Positions 14,101 through 27,238 of a stretch of 64,000 nt of DNA are shown one piece after another. Source of the stretch: Bryopsis sp. KO-2023. Taxonomy: Eukaryota; Chlorophyta; Ulvophyceae; Bryopsidales; Bryopsidaceae. The position numbers were made by a program, and so were the translations under genes. Location: the NCBI GenBank assembly GCA_030272585.1, contig BSYQ01000001.1:3348001-3412000 (forward strand), in the 5' to 3' direction. The notes under the pieces were generated by a model. It did not search any database, was not told the DNA's origin, and saw nothing but the letters and a program-made list of their open reading frames with translations. Every line of letters begins with the position of its first letter. Within the stretch, counting starts at the first letter, position 1.

Positions 14101-17100
14101 TTCATCCGGAATGGTCCTTGACCGATGCGTGACCGTCTATGCAAGTGAGTGTTGATTTATGGATGGTTTTCACTGATGTACCAACTTCAGACCTGGACGG
14201 TTTGTTCGAAAATACCTTCTGGTGTTCTTTATTTTTGAAGGGGTGGGTTGTGCTATCTTGGAGCGATTGTTTCTGTTTGCTTCTGGTGGTGTTTGTTGGG
14301 CGGAGGAAACTTTGGAGTGATTGTGTTCTGTTGAATGATTTCCCAGTGGGCGGAGGTATCAATGAGAGGCTGGGAGCTGCCCAAGCTTTGGAAGCCTGTG
14401 CCGAGTTTTTCGACTCAGATGGTGTGCACACAGCGCTGGACTTTCTGCTCACCGATGGTTTGGCGGATGAAGATGCTGGCGTAAGGGAAAAGATGGTGTC
14501 AGCAGGTAATAATTATTATTAAAACACCATATAACACCATATAAAGTGTTGGTCGATATCTTCGCACAAATAAAAATAAGAAAATAATTTTTCCAACGAA
14601 ATTCTAGCTACATGGTGTGCTACACCGATGCCTGATCTCCAACATGAGCACCATTATCTGGACGTTTTAAAAAATTCCAGAAATTTTTCCTAGCCAGAAT
14701 CAAATTCGAACACAGAGCCTCCACCTGTCAAATGTCAACTAAAGCCAAGAAAATCCCCACCAGAAAAAAAAATATGTCATGTGTGCTACCCTGAATGGAT
14801 CTATGGCCACTTCTCGATTAACGATGGTGAGTGTCTGTAGGAGTGTCATTGGTGGATGAACATGGCGCTTCGCAAGTGCAGGCACTGTACAAACTTCTTC
14901 AATCCCACCTCGAATCGCCTCCAGCTGCAACCTCCCAACAAGAGACCCGCAACGACAGAGTTCGGGAAGGAGCCGTCCTGTTGCTGGCGACCATGGCAAA
15001 ACACTTGCTCCCTGAAGACCCCAAGGTCAGAGACATCATCGACAGGTTGATCGACACCCTGGGGACACCCTCGGAAGCTGTCCAGAAGGCGGCGGCGGGC
15101 TGCCTGTCTCCATTGGTCAAGAAGCTCCAGGAGGATCACGATTATATCGTGAGTGTGATCGAGAAGCTGAAGATCAGATTGACGGAAGGAGCATCGTATG
15201 GAGACAGGCGGGGTGCCGCCTACGGAATTGCTGGTGTGATCAAGGGACTGGGGCTCAGTGCTTTGAAGAATTTCGGAGTCATGGATGCTTTGAAGGTAGG
15301 GCTGTTCATCGGAATGGGGCCACGCACATGACCGATTCGTTCCTTTCATATTTGATATCTCCACGATACTGTGGGGGGTTTTTCCGTCATTTTTTCGTTC
15401 GATTCTTGAGTTGCTCTCTCAAGATTGGGATGAAATCAAATTGTGGAAAGCCTGATTTGATCTTGAATCACAATCTGGAATTTTGCTTCCCCCCCCCTCC
15501 TAATCACAGCTACCTTGGTGCATCTTTCCTCATTTTTTTTTTATACGATCGCAGAAATTTGTCGAGGACAAGTCCGATGCCAAGATTCGAGAAGGAGCTA
15601 TCCTTGCATTCGAATGTCTGTGTGATCGATTGGGGAAACTGTTTGAGCCCTATGTCATCAGCATTCTTCCTTTGGTTTTGACATGTTTTGGCGATCCCGC
15701 CCTTCCTGTCCGAGAGGCCACCGTCGACGCTGCCAGAGCAATCATGAGAAATCTGTCAGCCCAAGGTGAGGCATTCCAACTGTTTCCTGCTTTATGAATG
15801 GATTTCATCAAAAAGTCAAAACTGCTTTAATTCAGGAAAGTTGGACCTTGCCAGGGGAGCGTGCATCTGGATATTTTGATGAAAGAAATGCGTTTTTGTG
15901 AATTCGGCACCAGTTTTAGGTAGTATGAATTCAGGAGTTATTTCTTGATACCGTGGAAAGAATGACGCTGATTGTTCTATTTTTGTTCCTTTCTAACATT
16001 TTCAAGGTGTGAAGCTTGTGCTGCCATCGTTGCTCAAGGGGCTGAGTGATTCGGTTTGGAGAACCAAACAGGGGAGTATCCAGCTTCTGGGTGCGATGGC
16101 ATGGTGTGCTCCAAAGCAGTTGTCCAGTTGCTTGCCAACCATTGTCCCAAAACTGAGTCAAGTGCTCTCGGACCCACATCAAAAAGTTCAAAAGGCGGCA
16201 CAATTGGCACTCAATGAGGTATGCTCCAAAAATTGTTTAATAAAAATAAAAAAAATAATTTTTGGATGAGAGTGCAATAGAGGTTGAGGATTTTTCTCAT
16301 CTGTCGGCGGGTTTTCTTCCTTATATTCTTTTAGGGCCTACAACTGTTAGTTTATGAACCATCCAGAGCTGATACTCGTACACATAGATACATTTGTTTG
16401 TGAATTGGGGAGTTTGCAATCTGAAAGACTGGGTGCGCCGCCAGGTTGGTGCCACGATCAGAAATCCAGAGGTCCAGGAGCTCGTCCCGTCGTTGCTGAG
16501 TGCCATCGCCCAGCCAAACAAATTCACCAGGGATTGCTTGGATAAGCTGCTGGACACCGTGTTCGTTAACACCATTGATGCCCCCAGTCTGGCTCTGATC
16601 ATCCCCGTGGTGCACAGAGGCTTAAAGGACAGAAGCGGAGAAGTTAAAAAACGAGCTTCACGGATCGTCCAGAATCTTTGCAAGCTCGTCAATGATCCCA
16701 AGGTCTGACTGAGTATATCTTTTCCACCGTCGATTGAACGCACACCTCGTCTGCAAGCTTTCAATCCTCATTTTCTCTAAATTCCTTGGTGACAGCTCCT
16801 CACCCGCTCAGTCCCTGTCCTGTTTATGTAGGATATGGCACCGTACGTTACTCTGCTTGTCCCTGAGCTTCAAAAAGCGATAGTGGACCCGCTTCCAGAT
16901 GTCAGGGCTCAAGCGTCCAAGGGTTTGGGATCACTGATGGGCGACATGGGCAGAGATGCCCTTCAAGATGTCATGCCTTGGTTGATCGAGACACTCAAGT
17001 CGAAAGGGTCCAGTGTGGAGCGGTCCGGAGCCGCTCAAGTGAGTTTCTTTCACTCTCTGCATGCCCAGCAAAAAGAGAATTCTATTATTGGTCCCTGATC

Positions 17101-20100
17101 CTGAGTTTCTTCTGACAACTTTGATGGCTGCAAAGTGTTGTTTAAGACCTGTTGATCAATGAAAGGAGTGCTTGTGCAGGCCCTGGCCGAAGTTCTTGCT
17201 GTGTATGGAACAGCCTACTTCGAAAGCATTCTTCCTCAGATCCTGGAGGATTGTCGAGCTCCGACGGCAGCCATACGCGAAGGTGGCATCACCCTGTTCA
17301 GATTTTTGCCTTACACCATGTGCGACACATTCCAAACCCATCTGGATGCTGTCCTCCCACTCATTTTGGATGGGCTGGCTGACGAAAACGAGGGCGTTCG
17401 AGAAGCAGCCATGGCAGCAGGGAAAACTCTGGTGGATGTGTATGCTGACTCTTCGATGGTGTTGATTCTGCCTGCTGTGGAGGAGGGCCTTTCGAACGAC
17501 AACTGGAGGATTCGCCAGAGCTCCGTGGAGCTCCTTGGAAACTTGTTCTATAAGGTAGCCCTTTTGTTGGATGAGGAAAATGGAGTGGGTGTCATTTCAA
17601 GCAGTATGGAGCTATCTCTGTTTCTTTTATGTTTGAGAACGAGGACCTCCTGGACCAATGATTAAAAAGAAATTTTGTTGCCTGGAATGCCTTGGAAATC
17701 CTAAAGTGCTCGCTTTTTTTTGGCAGGTTGCTGGAACATCTGGAAAGATTCAAGTCGATGGGGACTCTGATGACGAAGGCGTTGCAGTTGAAAGCTACAG
17801 CGCTGCCATCGTTCATTCCCTCGGAATGGAGCGTCGAAACGACGTGTTGGCCAAACTCTACATGGCCAGAGCAGATGTCCAATACTCGGTGCGATCGGCT
17901 GCCCTCCATATCTGGAAAACAGTGGTGGTCAACACTCCGAAGACCCTTGGGGAGATTTTGCCTGCATTGATGGACTACATGATAGAGACATTGGCGCACA
18001 GTGGAGAGGACGGGCGACTGTCCGCAGGTCGGTGCCTTGGTGAATTGGTCAGGAAAATGGGGGAGAGGGTGTTGCCCAGCATTTTGCCCATTCTCAAGGA
18101 TGGAACGGAGTCCGAGAGTCCTGCGACAAGGCAAGGGGTTTGCTACGGTCTCTCCGAGGTTTTGGATAATCTGTCGAGGTCACAATTGACGGATCACCTG
18201 CCTATGCTGTTGCCTGCAATACAAGCCACTCTGTGTGACCAAGATCCTGAGGTAAAGATATCTTTTCAACATGCATGGGACTGGAAGCAGTTTTGGAACG
18301 GGTAGAAGTAATGGGCATTGATCATATCATATCAGATTCAACCTAAAACACATGCTGTGCGAAAAGACAGTTTTAAACCGAGAGCAACTGGTGGTTATTG
18401 ATCAGGTCCGTGAGGCGGCGGCTGGAGCTTTTAATGCCCTTTTCAAGGCAGGTGCTGGTTCTGTCGTGGATACCGTTGTTCCAGCCCTTTTGGCACAGCT
18501 TCAATCAGACAGTGGAAATTCTCAGGCCTTGGAAGGTCTTCAAGTGATTCTGAGCGTAAGACCTCAAACGCTGAACTCCATGGTTCCAAGGCTGCTGCAC
18601 AAACCCATCTCAGTCACAAATCTTCAAGCCTTGGGGGCCCTGGCGAGTGCTGCAGGGGCATCCCTGCAAGCACATTTGCCCACCATTCTGCCGGCTGTTT
18701 TGTCACTGGCCAGCATGGAGAGCGGGAAACCTGTGGAGGAAGCAGCAAAGGTTGCTGCAAGACAGGTGGCTTTGTCTGTGCCAGAAGAAGCGACCTCGAT
18801 TCTCATTGCTGAGTTGCTGAAGGGGCTGGAGGATTTGACCAGGTGCCTGTGCTCAGCAGAGTTGGTCAAAACTCTGTGCAGCGATGCCAAGGTGGATGTT
18901 TCGGAGCACACCGCAGAGCTCATAACAGCACTGGTGCCATTGCTTGCCGAAGACAATGAAAATGTGGTGAAGACTTGTTGGACTGCCCTGGGGTCAGTCA
19001 CCGCAACCATCCCCAAGGACACGCAGCCCTCTTTTGTGCGTTGCTTGAAAGATGCGGTTGCGAGTGCCAGGGACAAGGAGAGGAGGAAAATGACTGGGGA
19101 GGAGATTTTGGTGCAGGGGTTCTGCTTGCCTAAAGGGTTAGCTCCAGTCTTGCAGATCTACCTCCAAGGAGTGTTGCAGGTATTTTTGAATGTGGTTTCG
19201 AAATGGGAAAGGGACGTTCCAGAAAATTGGCTTTCCAGGAGAGCAAACCCGTGTTTGTTATTTTTTGAATTGGGTTCGATGCTGTTGGGATTTAACCTTT
19301 GTGGAGGATGACTGAGAGTAAGGCTTTCTTTCTTTGCAGGGAAGTTCAGCTGATCTCCGTGAGCTCGCTGCTGAGGGTTTGGGAGAGCTCGTCGAGCTGA
19401 CCAGCACCAAAATGCTGAGGCCATTCGTTATTCAAATCACTGGTCCACTCATCAGAATCATCGGTGATAGATTCCCCTGGCAAATCAAGCTGGCCATCCT
19501 CACGACCCTGGGGTTGCTGATCAACAAAGCGGGAGATGGACTCAAGGCATTCGTCCCTCAGCTGCAAACCACTTTCTTGAAATGTTTACAGGATCCCACT
19601 CCAAACGTCCGAGACCAGGCCGCCAAGAATCTTGGTCAATTGACTCGCATGAGTCCCAGAGTTGATCAATTGGCAGCGGATCTGTCGGGCAACGCTGCAC
19701 GAAGTGAGCCTGCGGTTCGCAGGTCGTACCTAGCAGCTCTGAGGGGAATGTTTCAAACTAGCGGGGACAGGATCAACCCTGCAGTGTTGTCTAAGACTGG
19801 CCACGAAATTATTGCTTTGCTGTCTTCGATGGGAGAGGAAGAGAGCGACATTGTGGCTGTGGCATCCTGCTTGGGGGCATTCTGCCTCCACTGTGGACCA
19901 GATGACATGAAGAATTTGATGTCCGGACCTTTGGGACCCCCTCAGAGCAAATGGCCGCTGAGACTCGCGCATGCAGTGATAATGGCGACTGTGGCTAAAC
20001 TGTGCAGCTCCAGGTTGAAGGATTTGGACATGCTGAAGGGATTCATCGATGGAATCGTGCAGTTCTCCAGGGATGACAAGGTGCCTGTGAAAATTGCCGC

Positions 20101-20710
20101 ATGCAGAGCGGGTGCACGATTAGTCATTGCTGAGAATGAGGAGGGGGGAGAGTCGGAATCGCTTTCAGGATTGATACCTGCGGTGGCCACATGTCTTGCT
20201 CCGGATCAGAGCACAGATTTGCACAGCGAAGGTGGGCATCATAAATTATGCTCTTGACAAATTGTTCGTTTTTTAACTTTGCGTCAACCACACATTCAAC
20301 AGAGTAAAGCATGTGTGCTGGCGAGGTTTCATGGATGTTGCTGTGGAGCTGCAATGGTGTCACTTTTTTCATGGGGTGGTAGTAAAACGATGGGGGCTCC
20401 ATGTCTTTTGTCACCAGGTCTGGCTGCGCTGCGGAAAATTTGCACAGCCAATCCAATGCTGCTTCAAGTGCACTTTGGAGACATAGTGCCTTCTCTGTGC
20501 TCCTTGGTGCAATCTGCCACAGGGATCATCAAGCTTTCCAGCGAAAAAACATTGGCGCAGGTGTTGAACATGGGGGACGAAGAAGACGCAGTGCGAAGCT
20601 ATTTGGGATCGAATCCAGGGGCTATGGTCAAATCCGTGTTGACAGAATCGTACTTGAGGAAGTTGCAAAGGTTGCCTTTGGAGAAGGAAGAAGAGGATGA
20701 GGATTATTAA
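8188..20710 (+). CDS. GCN1: GCN1 / ILITYHIA, HEAT-repeat activator of the GCN2 kinase
   Basis: GCN1 is a ribosome-associated cytosolic scaffold that senses stalled or colliding ribosomes with GCN20 and passes the uncharged-tRNA signal to GCN2, which phosphorylates eIF2-alpha. I find 26 coding exons: 8188-8305, 8486-9493, 9624-9805, 10149-10275, 10432-10599, 10780-10961, 11143-11359, 11508-11682, 11908-12061, 12194-12406, 12589-12736, 12861-13079, 13222-13402, 13602-13750, 13878-14144, 14347-14505, 14841-15295, 15555-15765, 16007-16218, 16445-16702, 16832-17038, 17180-17554, 17727-18251, 18406-19179, 19340-20231, 20418-20710. Every junction is GT-AG and keeps phase, giving about 2,622 residues, close to the family size (about 2,600-2,700). 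The product is almost all HEAT repeats, with the eEF3-like centre around exons 17-22. The GCN2-binding RWD-BD lies in exons 23-24 ([40 protein letters not shown]). The start at 8188 is chosen because exon 1 splices in phase into exon 2; 5' UTR exons are not visible. Confidence 0.95.
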
Positions 20711-23700
20711 GAACAAAGTTCGATAGTTTTGAGAGGTTTTGGGGGTCAATGTCATCCACAAGATTTAGTGAGTTGTGAAAACAATGTTTGGCATCATTCC
20801 TCGTGTATGCAGGTGTCAGACGGCATTCCCACGTCTGGGCCGTTCTATTGTCTCGTTTTGTCACACATGTCGGCCTGTATCACTTTTGCGGAATATTGCA
20901 GTGCCTTCCCACATCAAGAGTAGGAAATGGACGGCAGCAATTGTCTCCCTTGGTCGATCACAACATTGCCCTTGAATCTAGTACGCCCCAAAACTATCGA
21001 AGTGTGAAAGCAGACGTCTTTTCATCGCAGATCAGAAAAGCGTCAGCATTTCCACCAAGACAGGGGCGCTGGATGCCTGTGTGACGATTCTGACATCCCC
21101 AAGTAACCAACCGTTCTTGCACCAAAAAAACTGATGAAGAAAGTCCCCACATCCTATCATGCTCTCCACCCTTCGAGTAGGTGGCATCTTTGTTCGTATG
21201 CGTGTGTTGAAGTTTCTCAATACCCTCATCCAACTCGATGGCTCGCAGTTCACCAGCTGCAGGAATCCCTGCTTCCTACATCTTCAAACCCGGTTTCTTC
21301 TAGGGCCAATTGTGGAAACCTTGAGCACTTTCCTGTATATGACGCCTTGTGACGACACTATGACGCCTTTCAGATAGACGAATCGCATCGTGCCTTTTGC
21401 TCCAAGTCCTCCTTTACTACAACATATTTTACTCCATAATGTGGATCTTGGCCACCTGGACCCACTTGATGCACAAGGTAACTTTGGAAAAGTTTGGGAA
21501 GCCCTGTGTCACATCTGGTGAAATGTTAGGAATCTTAGAAATATTTTTACACTATGGCTGTACACCTGTGGCCTGTTTCAAGTCTCAATCAATTGGCTGT
21601 TCATCAAAAAATCCTGTCACCTTGTGGGGTTACACTAGAATGCAACTGAGTGAAGGGGTCGGGTTGTTCTCAGTATAGGCGAGGCATCGCTTTCAAGGAT
21701 CCAGACATAGTGCGCACCATTTTCCTTGTTTTATGGATGCTGGCTGAACCTATGAGGTTGTGGTCAGCTTATCAGGGGAATCTCAAGGAGAAGGTACCGT
21801 GACCTCAGTTTCTTTCCTCCTCTTCAGCACAAAATAGAAACTTAGCCGATCTAGATGCTGAAGCGATGTATTCTTCAGGTTCCATGGATGGCTGTTTCGT
21901 TTCTGCTGACCTGCTTTCCTCAGGTCCCTGCCTGCATTTATTTGCTGATAGGGCAGAAGGTAGGAATTTTCGATTTTGCTTTTTTCATTTCAGAACGATA
22001 TGTAAGCTAAAGTTTGACGAAGTTTCGATTTGGCTGCCAGGGAAATCAACCTGTGGATCGAGCTTTGAACATTGTGATGGCTTCATTCATCGTCCCAGAG
22101 CTTTTCCTGTTCCTATCTACGGTAAGAAATTTAGGTCGGCAGAAAATGGAGGCATCACAATGGCTGGACACTGCATCAAAAAAACCTCCCTGCAATGGGA
22201 AGAATGGAATTATTTAGCAAGGGTTCAAGTCTCAGTGATGTGTGTGTGTGTGTGTGTCCAGATGCGAAGAATGATCAAAGTCCACCAGCAGCAGTTCTAC
22301 TTGCACGATTTTTCCCATGTGGCTAATCTCACCACACTGGACCTGGGCTCTGGGAAAGACCACTACTCCATGGCATGCGATCAAGCTTTTGAGCAAGAGA
22401 CAGGGTTTCGAACAAAGACCAGGGGAACGATATCCACAGGGAGACAAGAGCAATAAAACACTAGCCAAGCAGGTCTTCAGTGTCAGAGAAGCAAAGGACA
22501 CTTGTTAAAGTATGGTTCATAACCACATATGTAATTCAACACAACTGGATCTTTCGGATTGAAGAGTTCCCCAACTGTTCGTATCATGTTAAATCCAAGC
22601 AAAACCAATGTCCACCATCCTGACTAATCTCACAGCCACAATTCGATCATGTTCTACCCGCCCATTCATTCGTCCTCGATAAACCCCCTGTTCTTGTGTT
22701 GAACTCATGACATAAAGCAAAGTGCCCTCTCCAATACTGCTCCCATCTGCACCATACTGCACCCCCTCCGTCCCCGAAAACTCAATTACCAATCAATCAC
22801 CTGCTACTCTGCACCGAGAAACCTGTTTTTACAGAAGCCAGGGAAACACGCTGAATGAAGAAGTTTTCCCAAATGGATTGAGACAAGAGCGGTGGGTTAA
22901 TGGGCTGAAGTAGCAGAGACTACAGGAGGATGCGTCTTATGCTCTTAATTGTGACAGCGAAGTCTTTCGATTGCTTGATATGAACATGTTCCTGAGGGGG
23001 ATACCTGGATTGGTGGCCAGTGAAATGATAGTTGTTATCACAAATTGAAGTGCTTGGAAGGGGGTGTCCTCACAGGGTGATTGAAGTCATGAAAGGTCGG
23101 AGGGTTGTAACAACTTGCTGACTATGACTGGCAACCCAGTTTGAATATGCCTGACAAACACCACTGTCTGGAACAACCAACTATAATATCAATTCGGATG
23201 CATGCAGAACTGGGTGGGAGGGATTGTCTCATAAATCAGTGAGCACCCAGTACAAGTCAATGTAACCAGGTTCTTGGAGAAAGGTGCTTCAGAAACCCAT
23301 TTTTTTTGGCTTGCAGAGGTCTGTGAGATATCGATTGGGGAGTGCTGGAAAGAGGAAAGAGGAGTGGGGTTAAATCTTGTTCAGTGGTGTGCTTGAAGCA
23401 CATTTTTTTAGTGCATGCCTTAAGAAAATGGTTGGAAGGCAAGGGGGGTTGAAGCCAAATTCTTCAAACAAAAAAAACAACAGAAAAGTATCCAAAATTT
23501 TTAATAGGGAGAGTGCTCTTGAGATTCATGTATTATTGCCTGTTCTGTTCTCTTCTGTTCATTTTTCATTTTACTCCTTAATCCCTTTTCCAGAGTTTCA
23601 AAACTGGGTTATGGTTCGCTTCCACCTCATCATTTTCTAATCTTATTCCACTGCTGATACACTTCTGGTGTGAAGAGCACCGGTTCTTATCAAATATGCA

Positions 23701-24356
23701 AAATGTCTTAGCAGATATTCCAGATACTTGGGTGTGAGGTTTTCACCCCAGTGACATCACTCCCACTCCTTTTGCATGTATCTGTACTGTCTTCCAGGCT
23801 AATATTTCACTGTTCAGTATTCAAGAGATTTCTGTCAGTAGGAAAATTGGCAGCGCAGAACTTTTGGTGTCATTTCAGGACAGGGAGGGTGACTTCATTG
23901 AAGGTGATTAATGCTGCAGACATTGTGGCTAATTTTTACAAGGCGAACAAGTGGAGGTGGGGGTTCGGAGAGCAATAACCAAATGCAATCAAGAATTCGG
24001 AGGCACATTGTTGGGACAGAGCTTTGCAGACCAAAATTCAATTTTAAAATTGCAAGGATGATGGAAAACGAAAAAGCAAGCAAACCAGACAGTGCGACTC
24101 CCATCTTGCCAGCCATCTGATCCAAATAGTGGAGATCATTAGCTTCCACAAAAAAAAAAGTCGTGGCACACACTCCTACCGCCACCTCAAAATTAATCGA
24201 CCCCTTTTAAATAAACACACCCTTGAAAAAAAAAGCTCCCCATGCTAATGCTCTGTGTTCTTTTTTTTCCTTTTCTTTTCTGTTTTTCCCTTACACTTTT
24301 TTTTCTTTTTTTTCATAATAGTGGTTTCATGACATAATGACATGGCTCACATGATT
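20711..24356. other. Intergenic region, no gene recognised
   Basis: About 3.6 kb between the GCN1 stop codon and the glutamine synthetase stop codon, so the two genes converge here. The near parts presumably hold the two 3' untranslated regions. Open frames are short and show no conserved motif on either strand. A (TG)n microsatellite lies near 22238-22258, and T/C-rich runs lie near 24255-24320, just downstream of the glutamine synthetase stop. Confidence 0.5.
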
Positions 24357-25885
24357 TTACAACAGCGTGGTCTCCACGAGAAGCTTGGTGACCACGTATG
24401 GGTCCAAATTGGATGCTGGCCTGCGATCTTCATAGTAGCCCTTCTTTTCGACTGGCACCATACGACCAACACGGATGGAAGCTCCACGGTTAGCAACACC
24501 CCAGCTGAAGTCATTGATGGAGGACGTCTCGTGCTGTCCGGTGAGACGGCGCTCATTACCCTCACCATATCTGCAAAGGAATCAAACCAGCCGTGTCGAG
24601 AGGAATTCAGCAGCTATTCTAGAAGTAACAGCCCAGAGAGATTGACGTCAATTTCAGAGAGATATCGAAACTGGGAATGAATTCGCTCACCCAGCAATAT
24701 GCACAGCATGACGCCTTTCGAGCTTGGCGATCTGTGCCTGGATGGCATCCCAGCCAGTTCCCTCTGCCCTGGTGGAGTTGTTGGAGTAGTTGGTGTGCCC
24801 ACCAGCACCGTTCCAGTCGCCAGGGACGGGCTTGGGGTCGAGGGTCACTGTCACATTGAACTGTTCTCCGATGCGGTTGAGGATATATCTGGACATCCAC
24901 AGCTGATCTCCCATGCTGATTCCAATACAAGGACCAACCTGTTCCCACAGCAGCACGATTTCACAAGCACTCAACCAACAGATTTCCACCTCCTTGCACC
25001 AGATTCTAACGCGACCGGCTCCAACGCGGCTACGAAACGGCGAAAAGTGCACCGTACCTGGTATTCCCACTGCGCGGGCATAACCTCGGCGTTCACACCG
25101 GAGATGTTGATTCCGGAGAAGAGACAGGCCTTGTAATGAGCTTCGACGACGTCGCGGCCGATAGCATAACCAGCGCCCGCCGAGCAGTAGTAAGGTCCCT
25201 GAGGTCCTGGGTATCCGTTCAACGGCCAGCCCAAAGGCCATCCAGTTCCGGAGTCCAGCAAAGTGTACTCCTGCTCGATACCGAACCACGGCTCCTCTGC
25301 CTTGGCTTTTTCCATCGCGGCGTTACACGCAAAACGGGTGTTTGTTGGGAGAGGTGTGGGATCAGCGACCTTGCCGTCCGCGCCAACCTTTGGTGGGACG
25401 TAAGTGTCACACATCACAAGGATGTTGTCGCCCCCGCGGAAAGGATCCTTAAAGATTGCGACTGGGTTCAGATAAACCTCAGAGTCATCGCCTGGGGCCT
25501 GTCCGGTCGAAGATCCGTCGTAGTTCCACTTAGGCAGGTCTGCAGGCGACTTAGGAACTGCGTCCAGAGTCCTAGTTTTTGATCTGAGATCCGCCCCGCT
25601 CCCGCCAATCCAGACGTATTCCGCCATGACTTTCCCTCCCTGGTCGAGGTCCTTGTACAGCGCGGTCACACTTGGATCTAAGATGGCTTTGGACGAGCCT
25701 TGGGTTCCTCGGACAGCGAGCGCCATGGTGTTGTTCCCGCGTTTGGAGTTGGAGAGGGTGCTTAGACGAGGTGCGCTGAAAGACGAAGTCGCTCCTGTCT
25801 TCTGTTCAGCACGTATGACGGGGGTGCGACGGTACGCACTGCACGGGTGTCTGCTGACTAGGCTGAAAGTCTTTTGCATCAGCAT
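24357..25885 (-). CDS. GLN2: Glutamine synthetase type II, probably plastid-targeted (GS2)
   Basis: Catalyses glutamate + ammonia + ATP to glutamine, the entry step of the GS/GOGAT cycle. Three exons on the minus strand: 25885-25058, 24938-24691 and 24570-24357, all GT-AG and in phase, for about 429 residues, the size of plant GS2. Residues 1-55 are rich in Ser/Arg/Thr with few acids, like a transit peptide. The catalytic body then shows [13 protein letters not shown] (about 120-132), [17 protein letters not shown] (146-162), [14 protein letters not shown] (197-210), the ATP/glutamate-site segment [35 protein letters not shown] and the terminal [12 protein letters not shown]. The first ATG in frame with the transit region is used; an upstream in-frame ATG (25999) would add an unlikely Gly/Pro-rich leader. 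An internal Met after residue 50 could give a cytosolic form. Only two introns are present, fewer than in flowering-plant GS genes. Confidence 0.96.
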
Positions 25886-27238
25886 GGTGATTCCTAGACG
25901 TTCGTAGGGACCGCCACAGTCCCAAAGGCAAGAAAAAGGAAGGGCGAAATATGGCCGAAAAGGTGTTCCTCCCAGGCCGCCACGAATGACTTTACGCAAA
26001 TCCTGCTTCCCCCGGATCGGTCATCGGATCGATCACGATTGAGCCTGCCGCGATACCAGGATGCATGAAAAGGCCACCCCCCCTTGGGGGGCCGCGATTG
26101 CATGCCATCCTTGCACCGAAAAAAGGTCAGCGATGTGCGTTGTCACTTCACCCCACTGCGACCCGTGCGACCCACTTGGAATCGAAGAGCGGAATCGACC
26201 CTTCAAGTAGTGGCCCTTTTTTCCAACCGACCTTGGGTCTCCTGACGCCCCTCCCAGGACGAACAGCTCCACGAGACGTTGGCACGGCCCAACCAGCCGC
26301 GCCGCACGTCAATATCAGCCGGCCACCCTGCCTCGACCCACTCCTCTGTCTCGCTGTCTCCGTTCTGCGTCCCTTGTGTCCAGTCCAACTGCCTCCTGAC
26401 TTGGAAGCATGGTGTGAAGGTGTCGTTTTCTATTCCCGACACCCGACCCCATCCGAAAATGGACCAGAGGTTTATATTCTCTTGGACGTTGTACTTCAAG
26501 CTCCCAAGTGAGAGCAACTAATAGCTTGGTCGATTAGTCGCCGAGAAATGGTGGGCACTGGCTGCTCCACTTCAAGTACTTCAACGTCAATTTTGAGTTT
26601 GGAGGCCTTTGCGATCCTCACACTTCTCTTGTCGGCCATAGCGGACTCTTTGTAGACGATGACTCTTTCTCTTCGGAGAATCGCCCTCATCCTCCCAACG
26701 ATGTCACGAAAACCCCCATTCGACATCAGTAACACTCCCTCCCAAGTCCCACAAGTTGGTTTATTTGTGATCGGGCAGTCTGAGGCTTGTGGAAGCAGTG
26801 AGGAGGCGTTGCGGTGGCGTTAGAACTGTTAGCAGCCTTGCAGGCGTGAGTTTCAGCGAGTTTCATTGTGCATGCAGAGTCTGCGGATGGTTTTGGCTTG
26901 TCATGTGCTCGCTAGTAGAGCATCGATGTGAATCCTTCTGCTCGAAGTTTGATGGCGTAGTTTCAGAAACTGTGGTCATATCCATCCTGGTAGAAAAACT
27001 TTCCAGGTGAGCTGTGTTCCAGCTTTTGAGCTAAATTTTATCGAGGAGCGGCAAGAAACTATCGGCCAGGGCGATTGATTGGTAAGGCCTAAAAATCACA
27101 GTAGTATGTGGGGTGTTGAACAGAACTGGAGAGCCGGACAGGCCATTCCAAAACTAAAGACCTTTTTCCAAATCTAGTGAGTTGTTTGGGGAAGAACAAG
27201 GAGGTGTTGAACATTGTGACTCTTCATCAAGCCGCCAA
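25886..27238. other. Glutamine synthetase upstream region, no other gene recognised
   Basis: This stretch lies upstream of the glutamine synthetase start and downstream of the EF-hand gene stop, so it should contain the GS promoter. A short cluster of GATCGG/CGATCA words occurs near 26016-26040, resembling the subterminal repeats of the hAT elements further right; it may be chance or a relic. A minus-strand open frame (26735-26496) has unremarkable composition and no recognisable domain, and I do not call it. Confidence 0.4.

Noticed and set aside
14580-14760. Possible SINE relic in a GCN1 intron (GTTCGAAT-like word on the minus strand)
   Set aside because: A single weak box-B-like word without box A, target duplication or a second copy in the window.
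21866-22456. Plus-strand open frame of about 196 codons between GCN1 and glutamine synthetase
   Set aside because: Crosses a TG microsatellite, has odd composition and no motif; likely chance.
26496-26735. Minus-strand open frame of about 79 codons upstream of glutamine synthetase
   Set aside because: No domain, no splice partners and no conserved motif that I recognise; likely chance.
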